Positions 34,154 to 48,539 are shown, numbered from the stretch's first letter. The stretch: DNA of 64,000 nt from Hevea brasiliensis (GCF_030052815.1 NC_079509.1:43456750-43520749); one strand, 5' to 3'. Notes: a model not told the origin generated them from the letters alone. Numbers and translations are program-made.

Positions 34154-37100
34154 TGTAACACCCCTATGCTCGGTAGTGCGTTCTACTGTTCTGGTGACCA
34201 ATGTTGTCTGGACAGCTAGGATGCCTAGAACTACACTTAGAGATGAGTGAGGAGGCATAAAATAATGAAATAAAAGAAAATAAAATACAATAAAAATAAA
34301 GGAAAAATAATAGCAAAGAAATGTAACCAAGTTAAACGAGCCGAGAACCCTAGCGATGGGTGACCGCACCGGGAAGTTGTGGCGTGGACTGTTGACTAGC
34401 CCTGGACCATGGGGAACCCTGGAAAATATTTTTAAGATATAATTAAAGACATATTGAAGTATAAATATCATTAGAAATATCAAAGAAAAATTAATTATTA
34501 GTACAAAGAAAAACGACGCGGTGTTATCGAAAAATCAGGAATGCAACCCGAACAGGGGCATTGTGGTCATTTGACACCCCGAGTTGTCTTTTGACCTGAA
34601 TTTCCATTAAAAATACATGATATTACACTTGGAAAATGTCATGATAAATTAAATTGGTGGTACCTAATTCAATTAGCAAAAGATAGGAACTTAATGTGAG
34701 AATTTGGAAATTTAAGAATAAGCAAACATTAAATCTCCACTTAGTGGTCCACTAACACCTAAAGTGGACCATTAACCTTCATTTTGGACAGCAGAAACTC
34801 ACCTTCTTCAACATTGCAAAAACCAACCGAAAATGGAAGAAAGGAATTCCTCCATGGCCGAATTCATGCAAGCTTCCATTTCCCATGATCCAAGCCATTT
34901 TTCCACTTGATTCCTTCACTAAAATTGTTCTACACCACTTGGGCAGTAGATAGGCAGCAAGAAAATCAAGTTTTGGTGAAGTTTTGAAGAGGTTTAAAAG
35001 TGATAAGTATATATTTTTTTATTATTGTTTGATTAAACCTTGTGAGGATGTTATGGGTAGTTGAATTTTGGAAGGATTTTTGAAGTTTGATGAGTTAAGG
35101 GAGAGGTATATTTTTGGCAGCCATGGAACTTCAATAAAGGAAGTTTATCTTTGCATGTAAATGGTAGATTAAAGTGTTGATGTAAGTGTTTATGTGTGTA
35201 GGAATAAATTGGATAATGTATACTAAATGTATATGTGAAAGTACACTTGATTTTGGAAGCTTGGAAGCTAATTGGAGAGATGTACCAATCGGCAATTTGA
35301 AGTGTGAACCAAAATATGTTATTTCATGGTTTGGTTTATGGAATTATATTGTTGAATTATGGTGCTTGTTATGGCAGCATGTATATGTGTATAAGAGTTT
35401 GAATGTGGACATGTAAATGAGCTAGGTTATGTGGTTAAATTATTTGTAAATTGGACTTAGAAAATTTTAGACTATAATGTGCATATTGAGTGTGGTTATA
35501 AGCCGCCAAAATGACCAAAAATGAGTTACCAAATGTGTTTATATTATGGTACAAACCAGAAATGACATGGAAGAGTGAATTGGTAAGTGTTGAATGTGTC
35601 TTTTGGTATGTGATGAAGAGTATGTTGCAGGGCAATGTATGTTTTAGCTTAGAACCTTAAGTGTGTGACTCCAATTGGTATGAGAGCAATTGGAGGTGAA
35701 ACTAGGCACAAAATGTGCCAACTTTCATGAAGGAAGCTTACCAAAATTCTGCTTAGAAGGTGATTTGAAAAGTGACCAAATCCGAATTAGTACATTTAAA
35801 ACCTGAAAATTGACCATTTGGGCAGCAGTTGATGTTTTGGCCCTAATTCACTCAAAACAGGTCCAATTGACCTGAAATTTTTACCATGAATAGTTTAGAC
35901 ATATATCTAAAATTCTTATGAAGACACCAAATCCCAGAATAGCCAGAACCAAGCCAAATAGCTTGCACAAATTCGGCTCCAAAAACTGGCCGAACCAAAA
36001 GTGACCTAAAAATGACCTAAAGTGACCATTTTGATACATTCTGTCCAGCATTGGTAGATTGACTATAACTTGGTCTACATAACTCAGAATGACCTGAAAT
36101 TTTGCCCCGCATGCAATAAGACATAGACCTACAAGTTTTTAGTTTTGACCGAAACTCGAAAATCGAGGGAACTAGGTCATCCGGCTAGGTCAAATTAGTA
36201 TACCGGAATCTGAAAAATTGCAATAAAATGCAATATACATGAAAATGAATTTGGTAACATGTACCAATACTTAAAGGCTACAAATGTGACATATTGGTAA
36301 CATTAAAACCTAATTCACCTAGAATGCATCGCGGGTCAACATCTTAGGTTGACTAAGGAAATAATAGAATTCAATAAGTTAATTATTAAGCTTTATTCTT
36401 AGAGACAATTTAAATGAGTACTAAAACACTTCAAATTGTGTGTTTCAATTAGCAAAGACTAAGGGAAAGGGAAGGAAACACTGAGTCAGGGCCAAGAGAC
36501 AGTTATCAGAGATTTGTGCACAACTAGTTTTTAACTGATTTTATTCTAAATATTTCATATGATTAAATGACATATTTTTCTTATGTATTATGTTTAACAA
36601 GCATTGGATTTAATTCAATGATTATTGAAATTGTTATAGTATGTATGAATTTAGCTTTGTGAAATGGTATTTCCACAAGTATTAAGCATTGTTGTGAATT
36701 GAATAAATTATGTTTTGAAAAATTGTGATAGAACATGTTTTGAATTGTGATGGGCAATTTGCATGGAAAAATGCAAATGTATGATTTGAATTGTGATGAG
36801 CATAAAAATTATTGGATATTGGAATTGAGTTTGAATCGAATTGTATTGTGATTTATGCTCACTAAAAGGATTGTGATATTGTTTTATATCTCACTATAGA
36901 TGCTTGACTAGGTTATTACCCGTCTCTCTCATTTGTTGAGAAGACAATGGAGTTAGTTGTGTTTTGATTACCATGGTACGTGCACAGGCTTAGATTCTCC
37001 TCTTATTAGAGGTTAGATCTAAGTTTTATGTTATGGCCCTTGCGGAAGATTCATTATTGTGATGTGTACTATGCATGATGATTTGACCTCCCCGACCATA

Positions 37101-38207
37101 GGGAGTTAGAATCCGATTCGACCTCCCTGACCATAGGGAGTTAGAATCACCCCGAAGATGGCCCTTTCGGATTAGTCTTGCATAGTTAGTGAGATAAAGA
37201 ATGGTTTTTGAGATAAAGAATGGTTTTTGAGATAAAGAATGGTTTTTGAGATAAAGAATGGTTTTTGAGATAAAGAATGGCTTTTGAGATAAAGAATGGC
37301 TTTTGAGATACATAATGTTTTTAAATAGTAAAGAATTGTGATTTCAATTATAATTTATGTATAATTGATTTTGTTGGAATTACCTTAAATGGTTAGTCAT
37401 GATTTGATAAATTGAATTTCGTGATCAAAGTCATTTTATACAAATTATTTACATTATTGGCAATTAATATTTTGAGTTTTGGAATTTGATGAGTATTCAG
37501 ATTTCCAAATTATTTGCTGTAAATTTTGTCAATGTATATTATACTATGTTTTAAATTATAGTTGTGCACCACTGAGTTCACCACTCAGTGATAGCTTTGT
37601 ATGCTATCGCAGGTGAAAAGGGCATAAAGAAATTGAGTAAGCTTCTTTGAAGAGACATTCAGATCAGCTCCAGGTATACCCATGTACACGGGTTTTGATG
37701 TATGTATGTAATAATATGTATGTAAATTATTTGAGCAGTTGTATAAAAACTCTTGTAAAATATAATGGTATGTAATTAAATGCAAATCATTGTGATATAA
37801 ATTTGAGATTTCATTTACCTGTATAGTTTTGTAATATTAATTTTTGAGTTTTGTAATCAATGAAATGTTCTTTATGATGAGATTGGTTTGAAAATGAATT
37901 AATTTGATTATTGAGATTTGAATTGTGAGTTGAAATGAAGTTATTGGAGTTGTATTTGAGAAAACATATTGGCAGTGTTTTCCTTTTCAAGTTTGAAGAA
38001 CTGTTTTCTCAAAACACAGCCGGCACTTTGTCGAAATTTTGAAAAAAATTTTATAACACCAAATTTTAATCGATGATTTAAATTTCACGAAAATTATTTT
38101 AAAATCCTTTGTAGTATATCTAATGGGTTATCGGTAGGCGAAGTATGGTAATTCATTAGGTGTACTACGGGATCATATTACATCTTATGGGGGAGTAAGG
38201 TGTGACA
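34154..38207 (+). mobile_element. Solo LTR S3 (4054 bp, TSD TTATG/TTATA)
   Basis: A plus-strand LTR, TGTAACACCCCTATG...AAGGTGTGACA, inside LTR C1. The flanks are TTATG (34149-34153) and TTATA (38208-38212), one transition apart. The uninterrupted sequence in C2 near 41270 confirms the insertion point. It carries the GC-rich block (34330-34420), an expanded 19-bp repeat (37191-37323) and the paired hairpin (37572-37610). No gene; the frames at 35186-35416 and 37026-37313 are chance or repeat-derived. Confidence 0.93.
37191..37323 (+). repeat. Seven 19-bp tandem repeats in S3
   Basis: Seven units of GAGATAAAGAATGGTTTTT (last three variant), at 19-bp steps from 37191. LTR C1 has one unit at this position (near 33085-33110) and the G LTRs about four (for example 45365-45440, reversed). 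S3 is thus expanded relative to its relatives. Confidence 0.92.
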
Positions 38208-40048
38208 TTATAGCTAAGGTTTATTATCTATTGGACCAGGCTATAGTATAAATTTAATAGATTTCTCTTCATTGAATTGTTTTCATTGTGTCTTCTTTAA
38301 TTTCCTTTTTTAATCAGTCCATTGGGGGTTGTATAGCTCAAGTTATGGTCAATTAACCATAACTAGGTCAAATATTTGGTCAAATTACCAATATTGTAGA
38401 TTTATGTCTTATTAAAATTTTGGGACTGATTTCATGTCATTTGGAGTTCTATGGACCAAGTTATGGTCATTTTACTATTGCTGGTCAAGTTGCACTTATA
38501 TTGCAAAGTTTAGGTCATTTTTAGGTCAAAGTCAATTTGGTCAGTTTTTGTAACCCAACTTGTGCAAGCATTTTGACTTGGTTCTGGTCATTTCTAGGCT
38601 TTGGTGTCTTCATAGGAGTTGTATCTCTATGTCTAAGCTTTCCATGGTATAAATTTTAGATCATTTGGACCTATTTTGAGTGAGTTATGGCCAAAATACT
38701 GACTACTATTCATATGGTCAAATTCTGGGTTCTTATGTTATGCTAATCCGAATTTGGTCATTCTTTTGGTCACTTCTAGGTAGAATTTGAGCAACACTTC
38801 TATATGAAATTTGGCCTATTTTATGTCTAGTTTCACCTCCAATTGGCCTCATACCAATTGGAGTCACAACTTTACACTTATAACCTAATTTGTAAATTGC
38901 TAACAATCACAACTTGCATGAGAGAATTTACACTCCCAATTTGGCAATCCTCCTCCTCCCAATACTTTAACATTCATTCTTGGCACTTCTATATTTATTC
39001 AACACAATTCTAGCAAAGTAAATTGGGTAGAATACTCAAATCATATAGGCTCTCATGGCTGCCTAAAATTGGGCAGTCCAATAACTCAACAATTCCATCA
39101 ATTTTCATCACCAATCAATTCATCTCAAGCTAAACATAAACTTTACTTAAGAAAGGAAGTGAATTGGACCCTTACCTCTTTTTGGAGCTTGCTCAAACCT
39201 TAACAAAACTCCTTCTTTTTTTCTCCCAATATGCTGCCCATGGTCTGAGGATAAAGTTTAATAAAAGAACCTTGAAGATTTCATGGCTTGATCTTGGTGG
39301 ATGAGAGCTTGAAGCTTTGGCCATCCATAGAGTTTTTGGGAGGATTGGATTCTGCTTGAAATGAAATGAAGAAGAAGAAGTGGTTGAAGTGGGATATGCT
39401 GTCCACTTAATCAATATACAAATCCATAGTGCTCTACTAAGGTGGATTAAATGTTTAATAATCCAAATTTTTCCTTAATTATAATTATGCCCCAAACTTC
39501 CATCATTTATTTTATGTATCACATTTTTAATTTTCATGACATTTTCAAAGTTTGCTATCACTCATTTTTAATGGGCATTGAGGTCAAAAGGAAACTCTAG
39601 GTGTCAATTGACCAAAATACCCCTATTCGGTTTGTATTCTCGATTTTTCGGTAGCACCGATTTTTGTTTGTTTCTTGATTTTTAGTTTTTCTTTGTACTA
39701 ATTTATTAATTTGTCTTTGACATTTCTAATATCATTTATATCTCAATAGATGTTTAATTAGGTCCCAAAAATATTTTTCAGGGTTCCCCGCGGTCCAGGG
39801 CTAGTCAACGATCCTCGTTGTAACTTCCCAATGCGGTCACCCATCGCTATGGTTTTTGGCTCATTTAACTTAATCACATTTTATTGCTCTTATTTTTTTC
39901 TTTATTTTTCTTGTATTTTTCTCTATTGTATTTCATTATTTTATGTCTCCTCACTAACATTTAAGTATAATTCTAAGCATCCTAGTTGTCCGGACAGACA
40001 CTGATCATCGGAACAGTAGAACGCACTACCGAATATAGGGGTGTTACA

Positions 40049-43000
40049 AAATTCCAAAAGTCAAAATCTTTGTTGTCAATAATATAAATCATTAGTTAAA
40101 ATGACTTTGAGCAAGAAATTCAATTTATCAAATCAAATTGGACATTTAAAGTAATTCCAGCAATCATGGAAATAAAGATTAATTCCAACAAAATCAATTA
40201 TGCATAAATCTCATTTGAAATCGAAATTCTTTACTATTTAAAAATCATTCTTTATCTCACTAACTATGCAAGACTAATCCGCAAGAGCCATCTTCGGGGT
40301 GATTCTAACTCCCTATGGTCGGAGAGGTCGAATCGGATTCTAACTCCCTATGGTCAGGGAGGTCGAATCATCGTGCACAGTACACATCACATTAATGAAA
40401 CTTCTGAAAGGGCCATAACATAAAAACTTAGATCTAACCTCTAATAAGAGGAGAATCTAAACTTGTGCACGTACCATGGTAATCAAAACAAAGCTAACTC
40501 CATTGTCTCCTCAACAAATGAGAGAGACGGGTAATAACCTAGTCAAGCATCTATAGAGATACAAAATAATATCATCAATCTCTTTGTCCTTTTTGTGAGT
40601 ATAAATTACAACACAATTCGATTCAAAGTCAATTCCAATATCCAATAATTTTTATGCTCATCACAGTTCAAAACATTAGTTTGTATTTTTTTTTTCCATG
40701 CAAATTGCCTATCACAATTCAAAACATATTCTATCATAATTTTTCAAAATATAATTTATTCAATCCACAACAATGCTTAATACTTGTTGAAATACCATTT
40801 CACAAAGCTAAATTCATACATACTATAATAATTTCAATAATCATTGAATTAAATCCAATACTTGATAAACATAATATGTAAGGAAAATAACTTCATTTAA
40901 TCATATGAAATATTCAGAACAAAATCAAGTAAAAACTAATTGTGCACAAACCTCTGATGAGTCGCCTCTTGGCCTTGACTCAATGTTCCTTATGCTTTTC
41001 AAAATCCTTTTCAACTGAAACACACAATTTAAAGTGTTTTAGTACTCAGTTAAATTATTTCTGATAATAAAATCCAATATCTAAATTTTATTGGTACTGT
41101 TCCCTTTAATTCATCTCATTAGTCAACCTATAACGTTGACCTTTGATGTACTCTAAGTGAGTCAATTTTAATGTTCCCAATTTGTCACATTTTATAGTCT
41201 CTAAGTGTTGGTATATGTTACCAATTTCATTTTAAAGCTTATTGCATTTTATTGCCATTTTTCAGACTTCATGGCCAATGTTTACTGTCTATTGGACCAG
41301 GCTACAGAGTAAATTTAATAGATTTCTCTTCATTAAATTGTTTCTCATTGTGTCTTCTTTAATTTCCTTTTTGAATAACTCCATTTGGAGTTGTATAGCT
41401 CAAGTTATGGTCAATTAACCATAACTAGGTCAAATCTAAGTTTTAGTTTCCTTTTTAGGCATTTTCGGTTCTGATTTTACTAATTTATTTGGACTATTTG
41501 TAATCATATTGAGGTCTAGCATTCTTCATAAGTATTGTTGCCCTATATCTTAGAGACAACCAAAAATTTTGCTTACCATTTTTCAAGTCTTATAGAATTC
41601 TTTATAGACAAATTGTTAACTTGGACTCAAAGGTCCTATATTGGCATGGTCCTCAATTAGGTCAATGGCTTGACCTTAAATTCTGACCTTATACATTTAT
41701 AATTTGAGGAATTTGTCTAAAAAAATGTTTTAGGTATCTTTCTTAGCTTTTCAGATTGGTATGGCTCATTTAAATTGGACACTTTTGGTAGGAGATATGC
41801 TTATTTGAATTTTCTGGACTTAATGGTCAATTGTACCAATTCAAGATTTAGTGTGCCAACTTAATCAAGTTAATTGACCTAGTTCTCTTGATTTTTGGGT
41901 TTTGGTCAAATTACCAATATTGTAGATTTATGTCTTATTGAAATTTTGGGACTCATTTCATGTCATTTGGAGTTCTATGGACCAAGTTATAGTCATTTTG
42001 CTATTGCTGGTCAAGTTGCACTTATATTGCAAAGTTTATGTCATTTTTAGGTCAAAGTCAATTCGGCCAGTTTTTGTAACCCAACTTGTGCAAGTATTTT
42101 GACTTGGTTCTGGTCATTTCTAGGCTTTGGTGTCCTCATAAGAGTTGTATCTCTATGTCTAAGCTTTCTATGGTATAAATTTCAGGTCATTTGGACCTGT
42201 TTTGAGTGAGTTATGGCCAAAATACTGACTATTGTTCATATGGTCAAATTTTGGGTTCTTATGTTATGCTAATCCGGATTTGGTCATTCTTTTAGGTCAC
42301 TTCTAAATAGAATTTGGGCAATACTTCTACATGAAAGTTGGCCTATTTTATGTCTAGTTTCACCTTTAATTGGCCTCATGCCAATTGGAGTCACAACTTT
42401 ACACTTATAACCTAATTTATGCACTGCCAACAATCACAACCTGCATGAGAGAATTTACACTCCCAATTTGGCAATCCTCCTCCTTCCAATACTTCAATAT
42501 TCATTCTTGGCACTTCTATATTTATTCAACACAATTCTAGCAAAGTAAATTGGGTAGAATACTCAAATAATATAGGCTCCCATGGTTGCCTAAAATTGGG
42601 CAGTCCAATAACTCAACAATTCCATCAATTTTCATCACCAATCAACTCATCTCAAGCTAAACATAAACTTTACTTAAGAAAGGAAGTGAATTGGACCCTT
42701 ACCTCTTTTTGGAGCTTGCTCAAACCTTAACAAAAATCCTTCTTTTTTCTCCCAATATGTTGCCCAAGGTATGAGGATAAAGTTTAATGAAAGAACCTTA
42801 AAGATTTCATGGCTTGATCTTGGTGGATGAGAGCTTGAAGCTTTGGCCATCCATGGAGTTTTTGGGGGGATTGGATTCTACTTGAAGATGAAATGAAGAA
42901 GAAGAAGTGGTTGAAGTGGGATATGCTGTCCACTTAATCAATATACAAATCCATAGTGCTCCACTAATGTGGATTGAATGTTTAATATTCCAAATTTTCC

Positions 43001-43576
43001 CTTAATTGTAATTATGCCCCAAACTTCCATCATTTATTTTATGTACCACATTTTTAATATTCATGACATTTTCAAAGTGTGCTATCACTCATTGTTGATG
43101 GACATTGAGGTCAAAAGGCAACTCTAGGTGTCAATCGACCAAAATGCCCCTATTCGGTTTGTATTCCCGATTTTTCGATAACAAATATTTTTATATGTTT
43201 CTTGATTTTTCATTTTTCTTTATACTAATTTATTAATTTTTCTTTGACATTTATAATGTCATTTATACCTCAATAGATGTTTAATTAGGTCCCAAAAATA
43301 TTTTTCAGGGTTCCCCACGGTCCAGGGCTAGTCAACGGTCCTTGCCGCAACTTCCCGATGCGGTCACCCATTGCTGCGGTTTTTGGCTTGTTTAACTTAA
43401 TCACATTTCATTGCTCTTATTTTTTTTTTTATTCTTCTTGTATTTTTCTCTATTGTATTTCATTATTTTATGTCTCCTCACTAACATTTAAGTATAATTC
43501 TAAGCATCCTAGCTTTCCAGACAGACACTGGTTTGCCGAAACAGTAGAACGCACTACCGAATATAGGGGTGTTACA
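40049..43576 (-). mobile_element. LTR C2, first ~733 bp missing
   Basis: Begins AAATTCCAAAAGTC, equivalent to 32892 in C1, and ends GGTGTTACA before the TGCTG duplication. It is highly similar to C1. It shows six ~200-bp modules starting near 41326, 41524, 41711, 41911, 42134 and 42324, matching the layout in LTR A. The GC-rich block is at 43305-43390. No gene. Confidence 0.88.
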
Positions 43577-43581
43577 TGCTG

Positions 43582-44464
43582 TAACAAGCTTGGCTTTACA
43601 AGTAACTCAACCAAGAGTACCCCATCCTGTGCTAAAGATAACTGAGCATTCAGTGCTCTTAAAGCCATCATGGACTTCCTATTCAGTGCGTCGGCCACTA
43701 CATTTACCTTCCCAGGGTGGTAGTCGATCACATAGTCAAAATCTTTAAGGAATTCAATCCATCTCCTCTGTCTCAGATTGAGTTCCTTCTGGGTTGGCAA
43801 ATAATTTAGACTCTTGTGATTCATATATATGTAACATTTCTCACCATATAGGTAATGCCTTCATATCTTCAATGCAAATATTATTACCGTGAATTCCAGA
43901 TCATGAGTTGGGTAGTTCTTTTCATGTGGTCTTAGCTGTTTAAAAGCATAAGCAACTACTTTCCCTTCCTGTATCAGAACACACCCAAGCCCATTGTGAG
44001 AGGCATCACTGTAGATCACATAGTCTTTTTCTGACTCTGGCTGTGTCAACACTGGAGCTTTTGTAAGTATAGCCTTCAGCTTCTTAAAACTAGTTTGACA
44101 TTTATCATTCCAGTCAAACTTTGCATTGTTAAGGAGTAACTTAGTCAGTGGGGCTGCTATAAGGGAGAATCTCTTTACAAATCTCCTGTAGTATCCAGCT
44201 AACCCCAAAAAGCTTATGACCTCTATTATATTTTTGGGAGGCTTTCATTCAACTATTGCTTCAATCTTCTTGGGATCTACCCTGATCCCATCTGTTGATA
44301 CAATGTGTCCAAGGAAGGATATCTCATCCAACCAGAAGTCACACTTGGACAACTTGGCATACAATTGCTTTTCCTGTAGTGTCTATAGTACTACTCTCAC
44401 GTGTTCATCATGCTCTTCCCGGTTCACGGAATATGCCAAGATATCATCTATAAAGACCACGACG
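43582..44464 (-). pseudogene. RNase H and RT thumb/palm of element B (broken)
   Basis: The linker DYHPGKVNVVADALN is in 43582-43824. RNase H is in 43861-44208 ([20 protein letters not shown] with the catalytic Asp kept, [14 protein letters not shown] with the Glu). The connection ([18 protein letters not shown]) and RT palm up to [12 protein letters not shown] lie near 44440-44464. A stop (Trp codon to TGA) lies in the IVE-KPP segment near 44247, with a further stop after FALKI. G inserted only a few codons before the catalytic FIDD. RT continues at 62574. Confidence 0.9.
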
Positions 44465-44469
44465 AACCG

Positions 44470-47400
44470 TGTCACACCCTACCCCTCTGTAAGGCATAAC
44501 ATGATCCCGTAGTATACCTAATGAATTACCAACTCCGTCTACTGATAACCCATTAAATACACTACAAGGGATTTTCAAAACTTTTCTTACTTCTTTTACA
44601 GTGGTGAGCACTATTTACAGGTGTTAAATACCTTTTTGAACTGAAGTGATAAAACTGACACATTTGACTTAATTGGAGTTTCTGTAAAAATTTTGGCAGA
44701 GTGCCATCTGTATTTTGGATAAAACAGTTCTTCAGAAAAACCTGTAAAAAACCACTTCAATATGTATTTGCAAATCTCAACTCCAATATATTTCTCAACA
44801 CAACATATTTCTCAATTCAAATCCATAGTGATTTTTCAAAGACTGAGATACAAGAAATATAATACAAAACTATTTAAGTAAATGAAATCTCAGATTTACA
44901 TTCACGATAATTTACATTTAATTACATACCAAAATATTTTACAAGAGTTTCTATACAACTGCTCAAATAATTTACATACATATTATTACATGATACATCA
45001 AAACCTATGTACATGGGTATACCTATGATATACCTGGAGCTGATCTGAATATATCTTCAAGGAAATTTACTTACTGCTCTATGCTCTTCTTACTCATAAA
45101 GATACAAAGCTATCGCTGAGTGGTGAACTCAGTGGTGCACAACTATAATTTAAAACATAATACAATATACATTGACAAATTTTACAGTAAATAATTTGGG
45201 AATCTGAATACTCATCAAATTTCACAACTCAAAATATTCATTGCCACTAATGTAAATCATTTGTATAAATGACTTGGAGCACAAAATTCAATTTGTCAAA
45301 TCTTGACTATCCATTTAAGTAATTCCAACAAAATCAATTATACATAAACCATAATTGAAATCACCATTCAAAAGCCATTCTGTATCTCAAAAATCATTAT
45401 GTATCTCAAAAACCATGTTGTATCTCAAAAATCAATCTTTATCTCACTAATATGCAAGACTAATCCGAAGGGCCATATTCGATGTGATTCTAACTCCCTA
45501 TGGTCGGGGAGGTCGAATCGATTCTAACTCCTATGGTCGGGAGGTCGAATCATCGTGCACGCACCATCACAATAATGAATCTTCCGCAAGGGCCATAACG
45601 ATAAAATAAACTTAGATCTAACCTCAAATCAGAGGAAAATCTAAGCCTGTGCACGTACCATGGTAATCAAAACACAACTCACTCCATTGTCTTCTCAACA
45701 AATGAGAGAGACGGGTAATAACCTAGTCAAGCATCTATAGTGAGATATAAAACAATATTACAATCCTTTTAGTGAGCATAAATCACAATATAATTCGATT
45801 CAAAGTCAATTCCAATATCCAATAATTTTTATGCTCAACACAATTCAAATCATAAATTTACATTTTTCCATGAAAATTACCATCACAATTCAAAACATAA
45901 TTTATTCAACCATAACAATGCTTAATACTTGTGGAAATACCATTTCACAAAGATAAATTCATACATACTATAGCAATTTCAATAATCATTGAATTAAATC
46001 CAATGCCTGTTAAACATAGTTCATAAGAAAATATGTCATTTAATCATATAAAATATTCAGAACAAAATCAGTTAAAAACTAGTTGTGCACAAACACAACT
46101 TAAAACATTAACATACAGTTAATCATATGAAATAGTATTCAGAGCAAAATCAGTTGAAAACTAGTTGTGCACAAACCTCCGATGACTGTCTCCCTGATCT
46201 GGACTCAGTGTTTCCTTCCCTTTTGCTGAGTCCTTGTTAACTGAGAAACACAATTTGAAGTGTTTCAGTACTAAATTAAACTGTCTCTATCGATGGTGTT
46301 TGGTAAATAATGCACTGAACTCAATTATTCACTTAATCACCTAATATACCGACCCTCATTGCGTTTTAGGTAAATTAGGTCTTAGTGTCATTAATATGTC
46401 ACATTCGATAGGGTTTTAGGTTTGGTACGTTTTACCAAAGTCATTTCCTTGTTTAGTGCATTTTAGTGCAAATTGCTGGATTCCGGGATACTGGTTTGAC
46501 CTAACCGGATGATCTAGTTCCCTCGGTTTTCGGGTCTCGGTCGAAACTACAAACTTGTAGATCTAGGTCTTATTGCACGCGGTGCAAAATTTCAGGTCAA
46601 TCCGAGTTAAGTAGACCAAGTTATGGTCATTACACTCTTGCTGGTCAAATGGTACCATTTTAGGTCAATTTTAGGTCAAATTGGTCAATTCTGGTTCGGC
46701 CAGTTTTTGGACCCGAACTTGTGCAAGTTGTTTGACTTGCTTATGGTCATTTCTGGGCTTTGGTGTCTTCATAAGACTTGTAGGTATGGGTCTTAACTAT
46801 TCTTGGTCAAAATTTCAGGTCAATTGGACCTGGTTTGAGTGAGTTATGGCCTAAACACTCACTGCTGCCCAATTTGTCATTTTTCAGGTCCTAATTGCAC
46901 CTAATCCGAATTGGTCATTTTCTAAGATCACCTTGCAAGCAGAATTTTGGTATGGTTTCTCAATGAAAGTTGGCACATTTTGTGCCTAGTTTCACCTCAA
47001 ATTGATCTCATACCAATTGAGGTTACACATTCAAGGTTACATGCTAAAATATACACTGCCCTCAATATGCATTTCACACTCCAACTTCAAACACACACTT
47101 ACCTTTGCCATTTGTTTACTTACCTACCAAACTGTTTTGGCACATTACCAAAAGCATTTTCTACATTACATTAGCATTATTTTGGGCAGATTCCAATCAC
47201 CCTTAATACACCAAATATCATTCACAATTACAATTTCTAAGTACCATTACAAACACACCTAAACATTACAAACTTTACATACACTTTACAACATTAATTT
47301 ACATACATATCATCAATCCTTCTAGGTCAATATTCTGCCCACACTTCCTTCAATATACACCATTACTCAAGTGTCTACAAGCTGCCACAAACCATTCTTC

Positions 47401-48539
47401 AACATCACATTGCCCTACAATCCATCAATTCTCATCCAAGTGCCAAAATCACCATGTATATGTGAAACAATTCATTAGGATATTAATTTACCATGATCAA
47501 CATTATTTCTCATCAATTATATGCATAATAAATCATCAAATGTGTGACCCCATGGCTGTCCAAAAATGGCTATCTCAATAACTATTTAAACTTCAAAATT
47601 TTCCTTCACCAAACTAACACCCATAACATGAACATAAACTTTAACAAAGAATTTCTCAAAAATGCAAACTTACCTTTAATTGTAACTTGCTAAACCTTCA
47701 CCAAACTTCTCAAAATTGGTATCAATATCTTCCTTGTGATGTGTAGACCATTTTTCATAAAGCTACTTAAGGGATTGGAGTTGAAAATGGAGAGATAAGA
47801 AAGCTTGCATGAAAAATGGCTATGGAGGATTTCTTAGGAGCTTGCTACGGCATGGTTGAAAAATTGAAGAAGATGATGTTTTAGTGGGAGGAATCTGCCC
47901 ACTTATGATTATATTTAACCCATTTTATAATTCTTAGTGGTCCACTCACACCATTTAATCATTTAATAAACTTAATTTCCTTAATTCCACATTAAACCCT
48001 TAATTTCCACTATTTATTTTAGGTACCACCAATTTAATTTTTCATTTTATTTTCTAAGTGTAATACTATTTATTTTTAATGGACATTTAGGTCAAAAGAC
48101 AATTCGAGTGTCAAATGACCATAATGCCCTGTTCGATTACGTTCCGATTTTTCAGATAATGGGTTTTGTCTGTTTTTCGATTTCTCACTTTTCTTTGTAC
48201 TATTTATTTAATTTTTCTTTAATCTTTATAATGAGATTAATTCTTCAATAAGGTTCTATTTATGTCCTAAAAATGTTTTCCGGGGTTCCATGATCAGAGC
48301 TAGTCAACGGTCCACGCCGTGACTTCCTGCTGATCACCATCGCTAGGGTTTTCTCACTTAACTTGATCACATTTCTTTGCTATCATTTTTCCTTTGTTTT
48401 TCTTGTACTTTCTTTTCTTGTATTTCATTATTTTATGTCTCCTCACTCATATCGAAGTATGGTTCTAGGCATCCTAGCTGTTCGGACAGCACTGGTCACT
48501 AGAGCAGCAGAACGCACTACCGAACTTTGGGGTGTTACA
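44470..48539 (-). mobile_element. LTR1 of G (4070 bp)
   Basis: Runs TGTCACACCCTACCCC...GGGGTGTTACA. It is almost identical to LTR2 and LTR3 over the AT-rich parts, but several CAG/CTG-containing words are altered: near 45097-45107 the bases CTGCGACAGC of the other two are replaced, and near 48290-48350 the GC-rich block is scrambled. It contains the modules near 46545, 46765 and 46945. Confidence 0.93.

Larger units (their letters stand above)
32159..40048 (-). mobile_element. LTR C1 (~3.83 kb net, split by S3)
   Basis: Consists of 32159-34153 plus 38213-40048. It begins TGTCATACCC and ends GGTGTTACA. It has a perfect 8-bp hairpin GCGATAGC/GCTATCGC (32769-32791), three 35-bp repeats (33145-33249), the ~200-bp modules in its second part (for example near 38610 and 38800) and the GC-rich block near 39780-39870. 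Confidence 0.88.
32159..43576 (-). mobile_element. Element C: full LTR plus truncated LTR, TSD TGCTG
   Basis: Bounded by TGCTG at 32154-32158 and 43577-43581, with ends TGTCATACCC and GGTGTTACA. Inside are one complete LTR (32159-40048, itself interrupted by S3) and, abutting its terminus, a second LTR lacking its first ~733 bp (40049-43576). There is no primer site, gag or pol. A likely history is an LTR inserted into an LTR of the same family, followed by recombination between the two left arms. AAATT at 40049-40053 would be the inner target duplication, and it matches the intact copy at 32892-32896. Confidence 0.85.

Noticed and set aside
37026..37313. 95-aa minus-strand ORF with repeated SKTILYLKN-like text
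   Set aside because: Translation of the 19-bp tandem repeat; no stop occurs because the unit lacks one in that frame.
46947..47262. Two overlapping plus-strand ORFs (75 and 86 aa) repeated exactly at 53942-54257 and 60971-61286
   Set aside because: They recur only because the LTR of G is present three times. They lie inside the LTR on the antisense strand and have no domain or coding bias.
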